Notes: generated by a model from the letters alone, not told the origin. A DNA stretch of 64,000 bases from Mesorhizobium sp. SARCC-RB16n (GCF_008520305.1 NZ_ML703278.1:61799-125798); one strand, 5' to 3'; numbered from the stretch's first letter, positions 17,986 through 26,668 are shown. Numbers and translations are program-made.

Positions 17986-18133
17986 GGTTGTCGAGAACAG
18001 TGCTCGCCGCAGGTCGACCGCGATTGCCTAGCTTCGACGAGATTCGGAGGTGATGGTGCGCCGTGGCGAGAATCGAACGGGTGGCCTGTTCAGATCCTTG
18101 AGGAGGGTGCGCTCTGGTAAAAGTGGGGTCGCG

Positions 18134-19694
18134 TAATTAGTCGTCCGTGAACAATGAAGTGGGTCAGGCTGCGCTGGATCTGGGGCGGCTTTGGAGTGCT
18201 GTGATGAGAAGCCACAAAAGCAGCCTGAACCATTTGATCAGGAGCGAGAAGTTGTAGCCGGCGGCGGCGAGGATGGCGTTGATGGCGTCGCCCTGTTCGC
18301 CGGCGAGGTAGTTGCGGCCCATGCGGTGCTCGGCCTTGATGTGGCCGATGACGGGTTCGACTGCCGATCGCCTGCGCATCTGACGCTTGATGGCAGGTGT
18401 GACGCGGCGCTTCTGGCCGGCGGTGAAGACCCTGAGCTTGTGGCTTTCAGGTGCGTTGTGGCCGCGATATCCGGCGTCGGCGAGGATGCGGCCGATTTCG
18501 TTGCCGATGGTCTTTTCCATGTCGGGGATAACGGTCGCGAGCGTATGGCCGTCATAGGGATTGCCGGGCAGTGCCTTAGCGTGCAGGGCGAACTGGCCGC
18601 CCTTCGAGCGTTCGAGCGTCGTGGCGATCGAGACCTTGACGCCGAACTCATAAGGGGCATGCGCCTTGCCCTTGCCGATGCACTCGACCTCATGGGCGTG
18701 CAGGCTGTAGATTTTGCGGCCGCGCTGGCGCTGACGTTGCTCCAGAACCGCCGAGGCCTGGTAGAGCGGCCACTTGAAGCTCGCCTCGAGGTCCGCTTGG
18801 CCGGCGATCCGGCGGGAGATGTCGCGAATGGTGCGGCCGAGATAGGTCTTGAGCTTGCGCAGCGCCTTGTTGGCCCGTTTGAACTGCTTGGCGTGCGCGT
18901 AGCGCTGGTGCTTGATCAGCGCCAGCTTGCCGACCCGCACGTAGGTCTGGCGCAAATCGAGCCCCGCCTTCTTCGCCAGCCGCACCAGCCGCTCGCGCGC
19001 CCGATTGACGAGCTTGGCGTCGGTGGGGAACATCACGTTCTTCGGCTGCACGGTCGTGTCGACGATCACCCGGCGCGTATCGGCCGGCTTCATCGCTCCG
19101 CTCTTGACCGCCACCGCCAGGCTTTCTTGCAGGAGCGCCGTGATCCGCTCCTCGCCCATGCGCTGGCGCCAGCGCGTCATCGATGAGCGCTCGAAGGAGA
19201 GCTCGTGGCGGAAGAACTCTTCGCCGCACAGATACTGGAAGTAGGGGTTCTCCATCCAGCGGGCGCACAACTCCTCGTCCGACAAGTCGAAAGTGTGCTT
19301 CAGGATCGCAAGGCCCGCCATCAGTCGCGTCGGTAAGGGCGGCATGCCAGGACCGTCCGAATAGACCGCGCCGAAACGCTCCTCCAGCACCGGCCAGTCG
19401 ATCGCCTGCGCCAGCCGCACCAGCTCGTGCTTCATGTTGATGATCTGATCGAGCCTGGAGCGGAACAGGTCCTGCTCTCCCGTCTCGCGCTTCTCGCGTG
19501 GCCTGGACATTCGCCGTCCCTCGATTCGCCCGCCAAAACGAGTGAATCACGCATCGGCGCACAAGGGAATCGTCAAATCGAATTGCAAGAAAACGGCCAC
19601 CAGACACCGCAAATGTTGCAACGCTATTCCCGCATTCCTCACCAATTAGGAAACCAGATCAAAGCCTTGCGAATAGTTCACCGGCGACTAATTA
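18134..19694 (-). mobile_element. IS5-family insertion sequence, about 1.56 kb, apparently intact
   Basis: The left end TAATTAGTCGTCCGTGAAC (18134-18152) is the imperfect inverse of the right end GTTCACCGGCGACTAATTA (19676-19694), with 16 of 19 positions pairing. The palindromic TAATTA at both ends could be the IR tip or part of a target duplication. A full-length transposase lies between. The GC content is much higher than in the flanking transporter genes. Confidence 0.75.
18164..19510 (-). CDS. IS5-family transposase
   Basis: 448 aa, full length. It has the N-terminal DUF772-type domain (LMAGLAILKHTFDLSDEELC, PYFQYLCGEEFF) and the DDE catalytic core with VIVDTTVQPKN (first Asp), ILADAGYRG (second Asp) and VIGHIKAEHRMGRNYL (the Y/HxxxRxxxE-like catalytic Glu region). 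No stop or frameshift is visible. It may still be active. A long open frame on the opposite strand is only its complement. Confidence 0.9.
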   Translation of the reverse strand: MSRPREKRETGEQDLFRSRLDQIINMKHELVRLAQAIDWPVLEERFGAVYSDGPGMPPLPTRLMAGLAILKHTFDLSDEELCARWMENPYFQYLCGEEFFRHELSFERSSMTRWRQRMGEERITALLQESLAVAVKSGAMKPADTRRVIVDTTVQPKNVMFPTDAKLVNRARERLVRLAKKAGLDLRQTYVRVGKLALIKHQRYAHAKQFKRANKALRKLKTYLGRTIRDISRRIAGQADLEASFKWPLYQASAVLEQRQRQRGRKIYSLHAHEVECIGKGKAHAPYEFGVKVSIATTLERSKGGQFALHAKALPGNPYDGHTLATVIPDMEKTIGNEIGRILADAGYRGHNAPESHKLRVFTAGQKRRVTPAIKRQMRRRSAVEPVIGHIKAEHRMGRNYLAGEQGDAINAILAAAGYNFSLLIKWFRLLLWLLITALQSRPRSSAA

Positions 19695-20223
19695 ATACCT
19701 ACCCTGGAGGTAGGCATGCCCGTAGCAGCTCACCAACGCAAATCATCGACCGCTATCCGACCCATCTTGGCGCAGGTTTCGTCTCCCGAGCGCAAGGGTC
19801 TTGACCGACGATCGCGTGCAACACTTCAAGACCGGCTGTTCGCACCGTGGCCGAGCAGATCAAGGCCAGGTCCTCGCCCAATTTCGAGGCGCGAGCAATG
19901 CCGCAGGTGGCCGAGGGATCGAGCACTAAGCGTTCGCCCTCGATACTTCTCCGGCCAGGGGGCGCACCGGCCGTTTTCGTGAACGGTGGTAAGCGCGGAT
20001 CCTAGGAGCCACAGCCTGCGCCGGTAACTGAGACCCTCGAGGAGATCTATCGGTCGTTTCAGAACAGCCGAGACGTCGTCTCACGCGATTGGCTGCGACA
20101 ATCCCACATCTTTTTTGTTATCGTTGTTTTCACTCTTACCCGGCACTTAGCTCGTGGCCGCGGCTCAGAGGCGAACAGAGCACCTCGATCATAGCCCAAC
20201 ACGAGATCGGAAGAGATACGGAC
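19695..20223. other. Gap without an intact gene
   Basis: About 530 bp between the IS5 element and the deacylase stop. One minus-strand stretch (about 19790-19980) stays open and reads LDPSATCGIARASKLGEDLA, which looks protein-like, but I cannot name a family and it has no start. It may be the relic of a gene broken by the IS. Confidence 0.4.
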
Positions 20224-21303
20224 TTAAAATTTTGAAGCGTGTGATGGCCTGTCATTCTCTGTCTCCGAAATTAGACCAAAGAGCGCATCGCCGGTTTCTG
20301 TCATAGTCGGGAAACGCCTGAAGGCCACAATTCCATCTGTTGAAAACTCGAGCACACATGGTTTCGCAACCATATCATCGGTCCGATATACAAATCCTGC
20401 CTTCTGACCCTTCGCCACCTTATCACCAGGCCTTACAAGTGGTTCAAAGAGCCCGTCGCAGGGCGCGTATATCGTATGGTTCGGGCCTAGGGAGCGAGCA
20501 AACCGAGTGGTGGGATTCGGGTCGTCGCCGAGGTCGGGTGCTATGCCGAAGTCGCGAAGCACTCGACGGATACCTTTCTCGGCTATCGACAGACCAACTT
20601 CTGAAAGGGTTGGTCCGCCGCCCAGTTCGGTTGTTATCGCCGCGATACCTCGCTGCTCCGCCGCAGCGTACAGAGTAGATTTTCCGCCTCCGCCGCTCCC
20701 ATTTGTTATAGCACTAAAAGGGGCCCCGAAACTCTTTAAGAGTCGCCGAATTGACTCTGACTCGGCGGGTCCTCGTCCAGCATGGGCGAGCGCCATTGGG
20801 AGATAATCCAATGAAGTACCGCCCGAATGCAAATCGATTACAAGATCGACTATCGGAAATAACACATGCGCAACGAAATACGCTATTGCAGCAGTCGGCC
20901 CGTCAGTCAAGCTTCCGGGGAAGAGACGGTTTAGATTACCGCCGTCAAGAGGCGAATTACGCCGACCAGCTTTCACAGCCGGTTGATTAAGAGCAGGCAA
21001 AATAATAACCCGCCCCTCGAGACGCGTGGTTGGTAACTCGTGGATCAGCCTCCGAAGGGCAATCTGTCCCTCATATTCGTCACCGTGCGTTCCTGCTGTC
21101 AAAAGCGCGGTCGGTCCTCCTCCCCCATTGCTGACACAAATGATCGGCACTGGAATCCATCCATAAGCAGATTTGTCGGAAGAATAGGGGACACGCACAA
21201 AGTCCGTCTGAAGACCGGGCCCGCCGAAATCAACTCCTGTCCAAACAGGCCCCTGGATCGGATCTTCTTTCATGACCGTTGTAGAAGAGACGGAGTTCGG
21301 CAT
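20224..21303 (-). CDS. Succinylglutamate desuccinylase/aspartoacylase family deacylase (DoeB/EutE-like)
   Basis: 359 aa zinc-dependent deacylase. Metal ligands are in GTHGDEYEGQ (His about 73, Glu about 76) and DLHSGG (His about 159). The substrate-site segment KAGRRNSPLDGGNLNRLFPG is characteristic. The N-terminal SAYGWIPVPI motif and overall layout resemble the N-acetyl-diaminobutyrate deacetylases of ectoine catabolism (DoeB/EutE), judged from memory of the family. It starts directly after the M24 gene stop (TAAATG) with GGAG upstream, so the two are translated as an operon. The likely role is removal of an N-acyl group from an amino or diamino acid in the cytoplasm. Confidence 0.8.
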   Translation of the reverse strand: MPNSVSSTTVMKEDPIQGPVWTGVDFGGPGLQTDFVRVPYSSDKSAYGWIPVPIICVSNGGGGPTALLTAGTHGDEYEGQIALRRLIHELPTTRLEGRVIILPALNQPAVKAGRRNSPLDGGNLNRLFPGSLTDGPTAAIAYFVAHVLFPIVDLVIDLHSGGTSLDYLPMALAHAGRGPAESESIRRLLKSFGAPFSAITNGSGGGGKSTLYAAAEQRGIAAITTELGGGPTLSEVGLSIAEKGIRRVLRDFGIAPDLGDDPNPTTRFARSLGPNHTIYAPCDGLFEPLVRPGDKVAKGQKAGFVYRTDDMVAKPCVLEFSTDGIVAFRRFPTMTETGDALFGLISETENDRPSHASKF

Positions 21304-22479
21304 TTAGAGCTCCACTGACGGCAATTTCGCGGGAGAGATCGCACTAAGGAATTCGGGCCCGGTTGGAGTGACCCTAAACACCTCCTCCACCTGAAACATT
21401 CCGCCAGCAATCTCAATCTTAGGTTCGACATGCAAAACCATGTCTTCTAAAATGACCTCTGCGGAGCCAGTCATCAACGATGGAGGTTCCGTTAACGCGA
21501 TGCCGGAACCATGGCCCACCCGTCCAGCAATCGCGAGTTTACCACCCTTGGAGAAGTCCCGAGCCGACCAGAGAGTTTCGAACAGCGCGAAAGCGTCGTG
21601 CCCGGTCATGCCTGGACGAATGCCTTCCGCGAGGCGAAGAGTGACATCCCGCACAAAAGCATAAATATCTTCCTGCTCGGGCGTCGGCTTACCCACCTTG
21701 GCTATCCTGTTCAGATCGCTAATCTGGTCGCCGCGGCGCACACCCATGTCCACCCAGATAAAGTCGTCATTTTCGAGTTTGCGGTCGGCATTCGGCTGAC
21801 CATAGCTGGCTCCGCCGTGTCCGAAGCGCACCGGAATCCAATCAACGCTATCTGCACCGAGCCCGATCATCCGGATCTTAAGGAGTTGTCCGAATTGATA
21901 TTCGCTAATGCCGGAGCTGATATCGCTTAAGCCGCCGAAAAATGAATCTGTCGCGATTTGGCATGCGGCGCGCTTTGCTTCAAATTCGTGCATGCTTTTG
22001 ACAATGCGCTGACGCCAGATCAACTCTGCGGCATCTGCTAGTCGCATGTGATGAGGGTCCTCTCGCATGCGATCCACAAGCGCAAGAGATCCTCTACCAT
22101 TCATATCGCGACCGTAATCGATCCCAATAAGAGAACTTCTTGGCAGATCCTTCAAAATGTTTTGGATGGCATCCAGAGCAGCGTCCGTAAAGCCGTGGTA
22201 GAAGATTGGGTGCACGTCCGCGTTGATGTTACAGTAGTCGTTACGTTTCTCCCCGATGTTGAGCACGATTGAAATCCCGGGGGTGTCGCGCTGAGCAATC
22301 GCCATTAACGGGCGGGTGTCCGAAAGCCAAAAAAGACTTCTGTAACCGGTGTAGTATTCGAAGTTATCTTTTGACGTGATCAAGATAGCGTCCATTTCCA
22401 CGTCTGCCATGTTCTTCTTTAGTTGAGTGATTCGCCTGCTGACTTCGAGCGTGCCCGGCCAAATTGGTGCACTTAACAT
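21304..22479 (-). CDS. M24 family metallopeptidase (Xaa-Pro peptidase/creatinase fold)
   Basis: 391 aa. A creatinase-type N-terminal domain (LITSKDNFEYYTGYRS) precedes the pita-bread domain. All five metal ligands of the family are present: Asp about 244 (WVDMGV), Asp about 255 (ISDLNR), His about 323 (VGHGSGI), Glu about 352 (HVEPK) and Glu about 365 (QVEEVF). It should therefore be a dinuclear metal enzyme, unlike ectoine hydrolase EutD/DoeA, which as I recall lacks several ligands. The partner gene is a DoeB/EutE-like deacylase. GGAG lies 7 bp upstream of the ATG. The promoter is probably the minus-strand one at site C. Confidence 0.82.
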   Translation of the reverse strand: MLSAPIWPGTLEVSRRITQLKKNMADVEMDAILITSKDNFEYYTGYRSLFWLSDTRPLMAIAQRDTPGISIVLNIGEKRNDYCNINADVHPIFYHGFTDAALDAIQNILKDLPRSSLIGIDYGRDMNGRGSLALVDRMREDPHHMRLADAAELIWRQRIVKSMHEFEAKRAACQIATDSFFGGLSDISSGISEYQFGQLLKIRMIGLGADSVDWIPVRFGHGGASYGQPNADRKLENDDFIWVDMGVRRGDQISDLNRIAKVGKPTPEQEDIYAFVRDVTLRLAEGIRPGMTGHDAFALFETLWSARDFSKGGKLAIAGRVGHGSGIALTEPPSLMTGSAEVILEDMVLHVEPKIEIAGGMFQVEEVFRVTPTGPEFLSAISPAKLPSVEL

Positions 22480-22549
22480 TGCTAGCTCCTGTAAAAATTG
22501 ACGCCGGAGGCTCTACCCCCCAAGGACTTCGACAGCTCCCGCTGCCGGC

Positions 22550-22585
22550 TTGACAGGCCTAATATACCAGATATACCTTCACCGA
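22550..22585. promoter_or_regulatory. Divergent promoters sharing one GntR-type operator (site C)
   Basis: The 14-mer TATACCAGATATAC lies at 22563-22576. On the plus strand TTGACA (22550-22555) and TATACC (22572-22577) point to the PLP enzyme gene. On the minus strand TTGATC, 17 bp and TATATT point to the M24/deacylase operon. The element is the exact reverse complement of site A. One bound repressor could therefore shut both units. Confidence 0.65.
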
Positions 22586-22755
22586 TCAACAGGCGACTTG
22601 CGTGCGCCCGGGAGCAATCCAAAATATGAGAAATAGGTGACAAGCATGAGTCTAACGGGCGACAGAAGCCATAAGAGTAAGCAAGACAGAGCCATTGACA
22701 AGAAGAGGCACTCACAAAACTGATTATCTCAAAGGAGATAATTGATCGATCATAG

Positions 22756-23985
22756 GTGAATTCGTCGCCTGCACAGGTTCTCCCCCTAACGAAAGCAATT
22801 GCCGTGACGAAGAATCGAGAACTACGGGACACGCTCTGCGTCGTACCTCCGGAAACGCCACTTGAAGGTTTCGAAAGTCTGGCTGTGCCCGTATATCGCG
22901 GGTCGACAATCGTATTTCCTGATGCAGCGACTTATCGCTGTAGAGCTAACCGAGCGCCTGATGGTTACACTTATGGGCTATCTGGCACTCCCACGGTGCG
23001 GGTTTTGGAGAGCCAATTGGCGCGCATCCATGATGCAGAAAGGGCGGTAGTGGTACCGTCGGGTCTGGCCGCTATCTCGGTCGCTATGCTGACAGTTCTC
23101 AAAGAAGGTGATCATTTACTCGTCGCGGATAATGTTTACCCCCCCGTTAAAAGTCTTACGAGAGAGTTCTTAGGCAACCTTGGTATTGAAACCGAATATT
23201 TCGATCCGATGCAGTTGACGGATCTTCGCGGTCGTCTTGTTGAAGGACGTACCAAGCTTGTTTGGGTAGAGGCGCCTGGCTCGACCAGCATGGAAGTCTG
23301 TGATGTTCCAGCGATATCCAAAATATGTAGGTCTGCGGGTGCATTGGTCGGTTGCGACAATACGTGGGCGACGGGCTTGCTCTGCAAACCGCTCGACCTC
23401 GGCGTAGACATGGTTGCGGAAGCTCTAACAAAATATGTTGGAGGACATTCGGACCTTCTGCTCGGTGCCGTGGTGTTCCGCGATATCGATCTCTATGCGC
23501 GAGTACGCAACACTCTTAGCTGCCTCGGAGTTGGCGTCTCCCCCGATGAATGCTCGCTTGCATTGCGTGGACTACAAACGATGGCCTTGCGATTGCGGCA
23601 CGTTGGTGCTCTCTCGGAAGAGTTCGCTCAGCGTCTGTCTGGTAGTCAGAAGTACGCGGTACTGCATCCCTCGCTCCCTAAGTCACCCGGCCATGGATTC
23701 TGGCGTCGTGACTTCAAGGGTAGCTCGGGTGTTTTCAGTTTAAGGGTTGACGACATCTCCGCAGAAGCTGTCGACCACGCGCTTGATCAGCTGAAGACTT
23801 TCGCCATTGGCGCTTCTTGGGGTGGAACGAGGAGCATGATTGTCCCGATGGTTATTGCTCCCGATCGCCATATTGTCCATTCGGCCGATTCGACGACTCA
23901 CTTCCGCGTAAGCATCGGTCTTGAAACCGAGGGCCACATTTGGACCGATCTGCAGGCGATTTTGCGATCTCTGGACCTGCAGTAG
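22756..23985 (+). CDS. Cys/Met metabolism PLP-dependent enzyme (cystathionine gamma-synthase/beta-lyase family)
   Basis: 409 aa from the GTG at 22756; a GTG at 22804 (16 codons later) gives a more usual N-terminus and is equally possible. Fold-type I motifs: YGLSGTPTVRVLE, PSGLAAISVAML, the cofactor Asp in CDNTWATG (about 201) and the Schiff-base Lys in EALTKYVGGHSD (about 226). Members catalyse beta- or gamma-elimination or replacement on sulfur or other amino acids. It is divergent from the M24/deacylase operon and shares its operator, suggesting that it acts on the amino acid released by the hydrolases. Confidence 0.85.
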   Translation: MNSSPAQVLPLTKAIAVTKNRELRDTLCVVPPETPLEGFESLAVPVYRGSTIVFPDAATYRCRANRAPDGYTYGLSGTPTVRVLESQLARIHDAERAVVVPSGLAAISVAMLTVLKEGDHLLVADNVYPPVKSLTREFLGNLGIETEYFDPMQLTDLRGRLVEGRTKLVWVEAPGSTSMEVCDVPAISKICRSAGALVGCDNTWATGLLCKPLDLGVDMVAEALTKYVGGHSDLLLGAVVFRDIDLYARVRNTLSCLGVGVSPDECSLALRGLQTMALRLRHVGALSEEFAQRLSGSQKYAVLHPSLPKSPGHGFWRRDFKGSSGVFSLRVDDISAEAVDHALDQLKTFAIGASWGGTRSMIVPMVIAPDRHIVHSADSTTHFRVSIGLETEGHIWTDLQAILRSLDLQ

Positions 23986-24044
23986 GTCGTGGGTGAAGGT
24001 GAGCCAAAGGCAGGAAGAGGAGAGGAGGAGACCGGCTGCCGCAT

Positions 24045-24287
24045 GCCCGCCGGCCGCGTCAAGGTTTTTTCAAGGCGTCCCCGACCGGCCAAATGTTCCG
24101 CATGTTCGACCGCCATGCGCGGCGGCCCAACCGCTGGCTGGACGATGCCGGCGTGCTCTACTCCGGCGAGTGGTTCGCGATCAGCGAACGAGACCACGAC
24201 CACATGTTCGAGATTCTGCCGCCGCTCTGGATGCGGGATGGAATGTCCATGATGCGGGAATTCCTGACTGGCAGCATCACCAGCTAG
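24045..24287 (+). pseudogene. DUF1419 protein fragment
   Basis: From 24093 the frame reads MFRMFDRHARRPNRWLDDAG and then ISERDHDHMFEILPPLWMRDGM, the typical start of DUF1419 proteins common on rhizobial plasmids. It stops early after LTGSITS, removing the C-terminal half. The preceding residues (KVFQGV-like) are in another frame. It marks the boundary between the catabolic island and the plasmid backbone. Confidence 0.65.
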
Positions 24288-24739
24288 GGCATAGATTTCC
24301 GGCGAATCGCGGGGCGACGACTTTCGGCAACCGGCAAGGCAACTGTGCCGCCGGCAATAATCGAAACGCTGGAATCCCGAACCTCACTTCATCGAATTCG
24401 AAAATGGGCTCGTCGCGAGACCGTCTTCGGAAATGCGGACGAACCGAGCGCGACCGCCACTACAGATCCTATGCGACTGTCGCCGGCGCTCCATCTGCGG
24501 GCTCGATGAGGCATGTCTGACCGGAGAACGGCTACGCCTCGATCGTCCTCCCGCAACGGTCGTCCAAGACTTTCTTCCCCGAGCGGCCAAGCCGCCGCCC
24601 TTCCTCGCGCGACAAGAAAGCCTTGTCTGGCCGCCCTTCACTGCGTTTCGGCCCAAGGGTGCGGTCCGATCGTTCCCGATCCTTGCGACAGCCATCGAGT
24701 CGCGATGGGCGCGGCCCGAATAGCAAAAGGAACTTGGAC
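24288..24739. other. Gap without a recognisable gene
   Basis: High-GC sequence with several overlapping open frames but no recognisable domain or ribosome binding site. It probably contains decayed plasmid backbone genes. AAGGA just before 24740 belongs to the DUF736 gene. Confidence 0.4.
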
Positions 24740-25051
24740 ATGGCTACCATCGGCACCTTCACCACCTCCGAAAGCGGCTTCACCGGCACGATCAAGACCC
24801 TCAATCTCAACGTCAAGGCCAAGCTGGTCCGCGTCGAGAACCCTTCCGACAAAGGCCCGCACTTCCGCATCTTCGCGGCAGCCAATGTCGAACTCGGCGC
24901 CGCCTGGCAAAAGACCTCCAGCGAGGGCCGCGACTACCTCTCGGTCAAGCTCGACGATCCGAGCTTTTCGGCACCCATCTACGCCACCCTCATCGAAATC
25001 GAAGGGGAGGAAGGCCTGCAGCTGATCTGGTCCCGCCCGAACCGGGATTAA
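24740..25051 (+). CDS. DUF736 family protein
   Basis: 103 aa. The sequence starts [20 protein letters not shown], contains [18 protein letters not shown] and ends QLIWSRP, the standard profile of DUF736. This small single-domain family is frequent next to conjugation and partition genes of alphaproteobacterial plasmids and ICEs; its function is unknown. AAGGA precedes the start. A strong hairpin 3 bp after the stop probably ends the transcript. Confidence 0.9.
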   Translation: MATIGTFTTSESGFTGTIKTLNLNVKAKLVRVENPSDKGPHFRIFAAANVELGAAWQKTSSEGRDYLSVKLDDPSFSAPIYATLIEIEGEEGLQLIWSRPNRD

Positions 25052-25054
25052 CGA

Positions 25055-25084
25055 GGTTGGCCCCGCCGAGAGGCGGGGCCAACC
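25055..25084 (+). terminator. Terminator-like hairpin after DUF736
   Basis: GGTTGGCCCCGCC (25055-25067) pairs perfectly with GGCGGGGCCAACC (25072-25084) around a GAGA loop. The stem of 13 bp is very GC rich; there is no T-tract. Its position right after the stop codon supports termination or 3-prime protection. Confidence 0.7.
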
Positions 25085-25488
25085 GCTAACCGGCAGCCTC
25101 ATCACGCATCGGCCGGGGCACCACCTGGGCCGATGCCGCTCGCGATCGTAGCCTGCCACACCCGAGAGCATACACGACCGGACAAAGGTCTTCTTGCAGG
25201 CGCGTCTCATCGGTGATGGTACGGTCGCGCAGCCTCTCCCACATCGCGTCGTATTTCCGTCGCCCTCTCGATTGCCGCCAAACCTTGAGAACCGTTTCAG
25301 GAGGAAGAAGATCGACGGTCGCCTTCATCAACATGCGCGGAGCGCCGGGCAGCTCGACGGCGGAACTCCAAATCGCCCAAGCCGATCTCGCTCTGATGGC
25401 GCTGAACAGGGACGGCCCTATCAACGCGGAGCCTCCTTTCTGGAGAGGTGTTCACCATCCGGCACCACGCCTGCTTTGGCGGGCAGCT
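25085..25488. other. Gap without a confident gene
   Basis: A minus-strand frame of 112 codons (25086-25424) contains ELPGAPRMLMKATVDLL and KVWRQSRGRRKYDAMWERL, which looks protein-like. I do not recognise it and see no clear ribosome binding site. It may be a small plasmid gene or a relic. Confidence 0.35.
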
Positions 25489-25746
25489 TCACAGCAGCGC
25501 CGAAGTCCGCGGACGATAACCGCGATTTCGTTTCTGTCGGAGCAGATCAAGAAAGAGCCGGACCGCTTCATCTTCCCGGTCGAAATGATGGACCATCTGC
25601 TGACCGGCGGAACCGATACGCCCCCACCGACGGCTCAAGCAGGCATTGCCGAACAATGTCGGCTCAATCGACATGGCATAGTAGCGCGCCATGTTCTTCG
25701 CGCTATCCGTCCGTTCGACATAAAGATGATAGGGCTGAGCAAGCAT
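25489..25746 (-). CDS. WGR domain protein
   Basis: 85 aa from the ATG at 25746; a TTG at 25782 would add 12 residues. The single domain contains YYAMSIEPTLFGNACLSRRW then GRIGSAGQ, the WGR signature, and DREDEAVRLFLDLLRQK. Stand-alone WGR proteins are common on rhizobial plasmids near tra genes; in larger proteins (PARPs, MolR) the domain binds nucleic acids. The role here is unknown but DNA binding is plausible. Confidence 0.75.
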   Translation of the reverse strand: MLAQPYHLYVERTDSAKNMARYYAMSIEPTLFGNACLSRRWGRIGSAGQQMVHHFDREDEAVRLFLDLLRQKRNRGYRPRTSALL

Positions 25747-25892
25747 GCCGACAGAGTCGGAAATTTCAGCGTCAGCGTCCAACGAGACTTATGAATCAGT
25801 CTGCCGCAATTGATTCATGATCGTGATGAATGTGGAAACTTGGGCCGCGTATCAGTTGCCGGTCGCATGAACCCGCGTATCGCGAGACGCCG

Positions 25893-26171
25893 CTACGTGT
25901 TCATCGTATCCTTGAGCGCCTTCGCCGGCTGGAAGGTCAACTTCTTCGCGGCAGCGACCTTGATCGTCGCACCTGTTGCCGGGTTGCGCGCGTCGCGCTC
26001 CGGAGTTGCCTTCACCTTGAACTTTCCAAAGGCCGGGATCGATGTTTCAGCACCGGATGTTGCTGCAGCAGTGATGGCGGCGAAGACAGCTCCGACAATC
26101 GTTTTGCTCTGTGCCTTCGTCAGGCCGTGGTCGGCGGCAATCTTGTCTGCGATCTCGTTGGTGGTGGTCAT
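25893..26171 (-). CDS. HU family DNA-binding protein
   Basis: 92 aa. The sequence has the HU/IHF fold: helix MTTTNEIADKIAADHGLTKA, then SIPAFGKFKVKATPERDARN with the DNA-intercalating arm region RNPATGATIKVAAAKKLTF. GGGGCTTAA lies before the ATG. Plasmid-borne HU proteins compact or bend DNA and may help oriT or transposition complexes. It lies between the WGR gene and the traG end. Confidence 0.9.
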   Translation of the reverse strand: MTTTNEIADKIAADHGLTKAQSKTIVGAVFAAITAAATSGAETSIPAFGKFKVKATPERDARNPATGATIKVAAAKKLTFQPAKALKDTMNT

Positions 26172-26430
26172 GCTTAAGCCCCTTTGGATTGCGACAGCAA
26201 CATTCCACTGGATTCGCTAATTGTCACGGCCCCGCGCGCAGGCAAACCGTCCAATCCAATCCATTTTCCACAACTTGATGTGGCCAAATTCTTCCGGTAG
26301 CCGTCGCGGCGTAGTTTTCCGAGATTCTTGAGTCGCCGCAAGGCGGTGTCAAAACGCTGCGGCAAGGCGCGCACACTGGTGTTTGCCGTGGCGAGACTGT
26401 ATGGCGCATGAAAAACATTCGAGGTTCATC

Positions 26431-26658
26431 ATGGACGAAACGATCCAGATCGGAAGCCGCGGTGACTTCGGTCTCTGGGCCATCGAAGTCGCCAAGCAGA
26501 TTGTTGGCGAGCAGGGTTTCGAACTCGCCCAGGCGGCGCGGGACGGCACGGAGGACGACGTCCGTGCCGCCGGAAACGCTCTGGGTCAGGCGATCACCAA
26601 CGCACTGCTCGAAGTCTACGACGGGCTCCTGGAGGACATGCCCGCGGACGCGACTTGA
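26431..26658 (+). CDS. Small conserved-looking hypothetical protein
   Basis: 75 aa, acidic, mostly helical (FGLWAIEVAKQIVGEQGFEL, then DDVRAAGNALGQAITNALLE). GAGG sits 6 bp before the ATG chosen; an upstream ATG at 26401 is possible. It converges with traG, ending 10 bp from its stop. No family recognised. Confidence 0.5.
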   Translation: MDETIQIGSRGDFGLWAIEVAKQIVGEQGFELAQAARDGTEDDVRAAGNALGQAITNALLEVYDGLLEDMPADAT

Positions 26659-26668
26659 GACGGAGACA

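Noticed and set aside
18191-19186. 331-codon open frame on the plus strand opposite the IS5 transposase
   Set aside because: It mirrors the transposase in high-GC DNA, has no recognisable domain and no ribosome binding site.
18134-19694. Target duplication TAATTA around the IS5 element
   Set aside because: TAATTA is palindromic and may simply be the tip of the inverted repeats, so it cannot be told apart from a duplication.
20224-22479. Calling the deacylase/M24 pair an ectoine degradation operon (doeA-doeB)
   Set aside because: The M24 protein has all metal ligands, and the other ectoine genes and the MocR-type regulator are missing; only resemblance of the deacylase remains.
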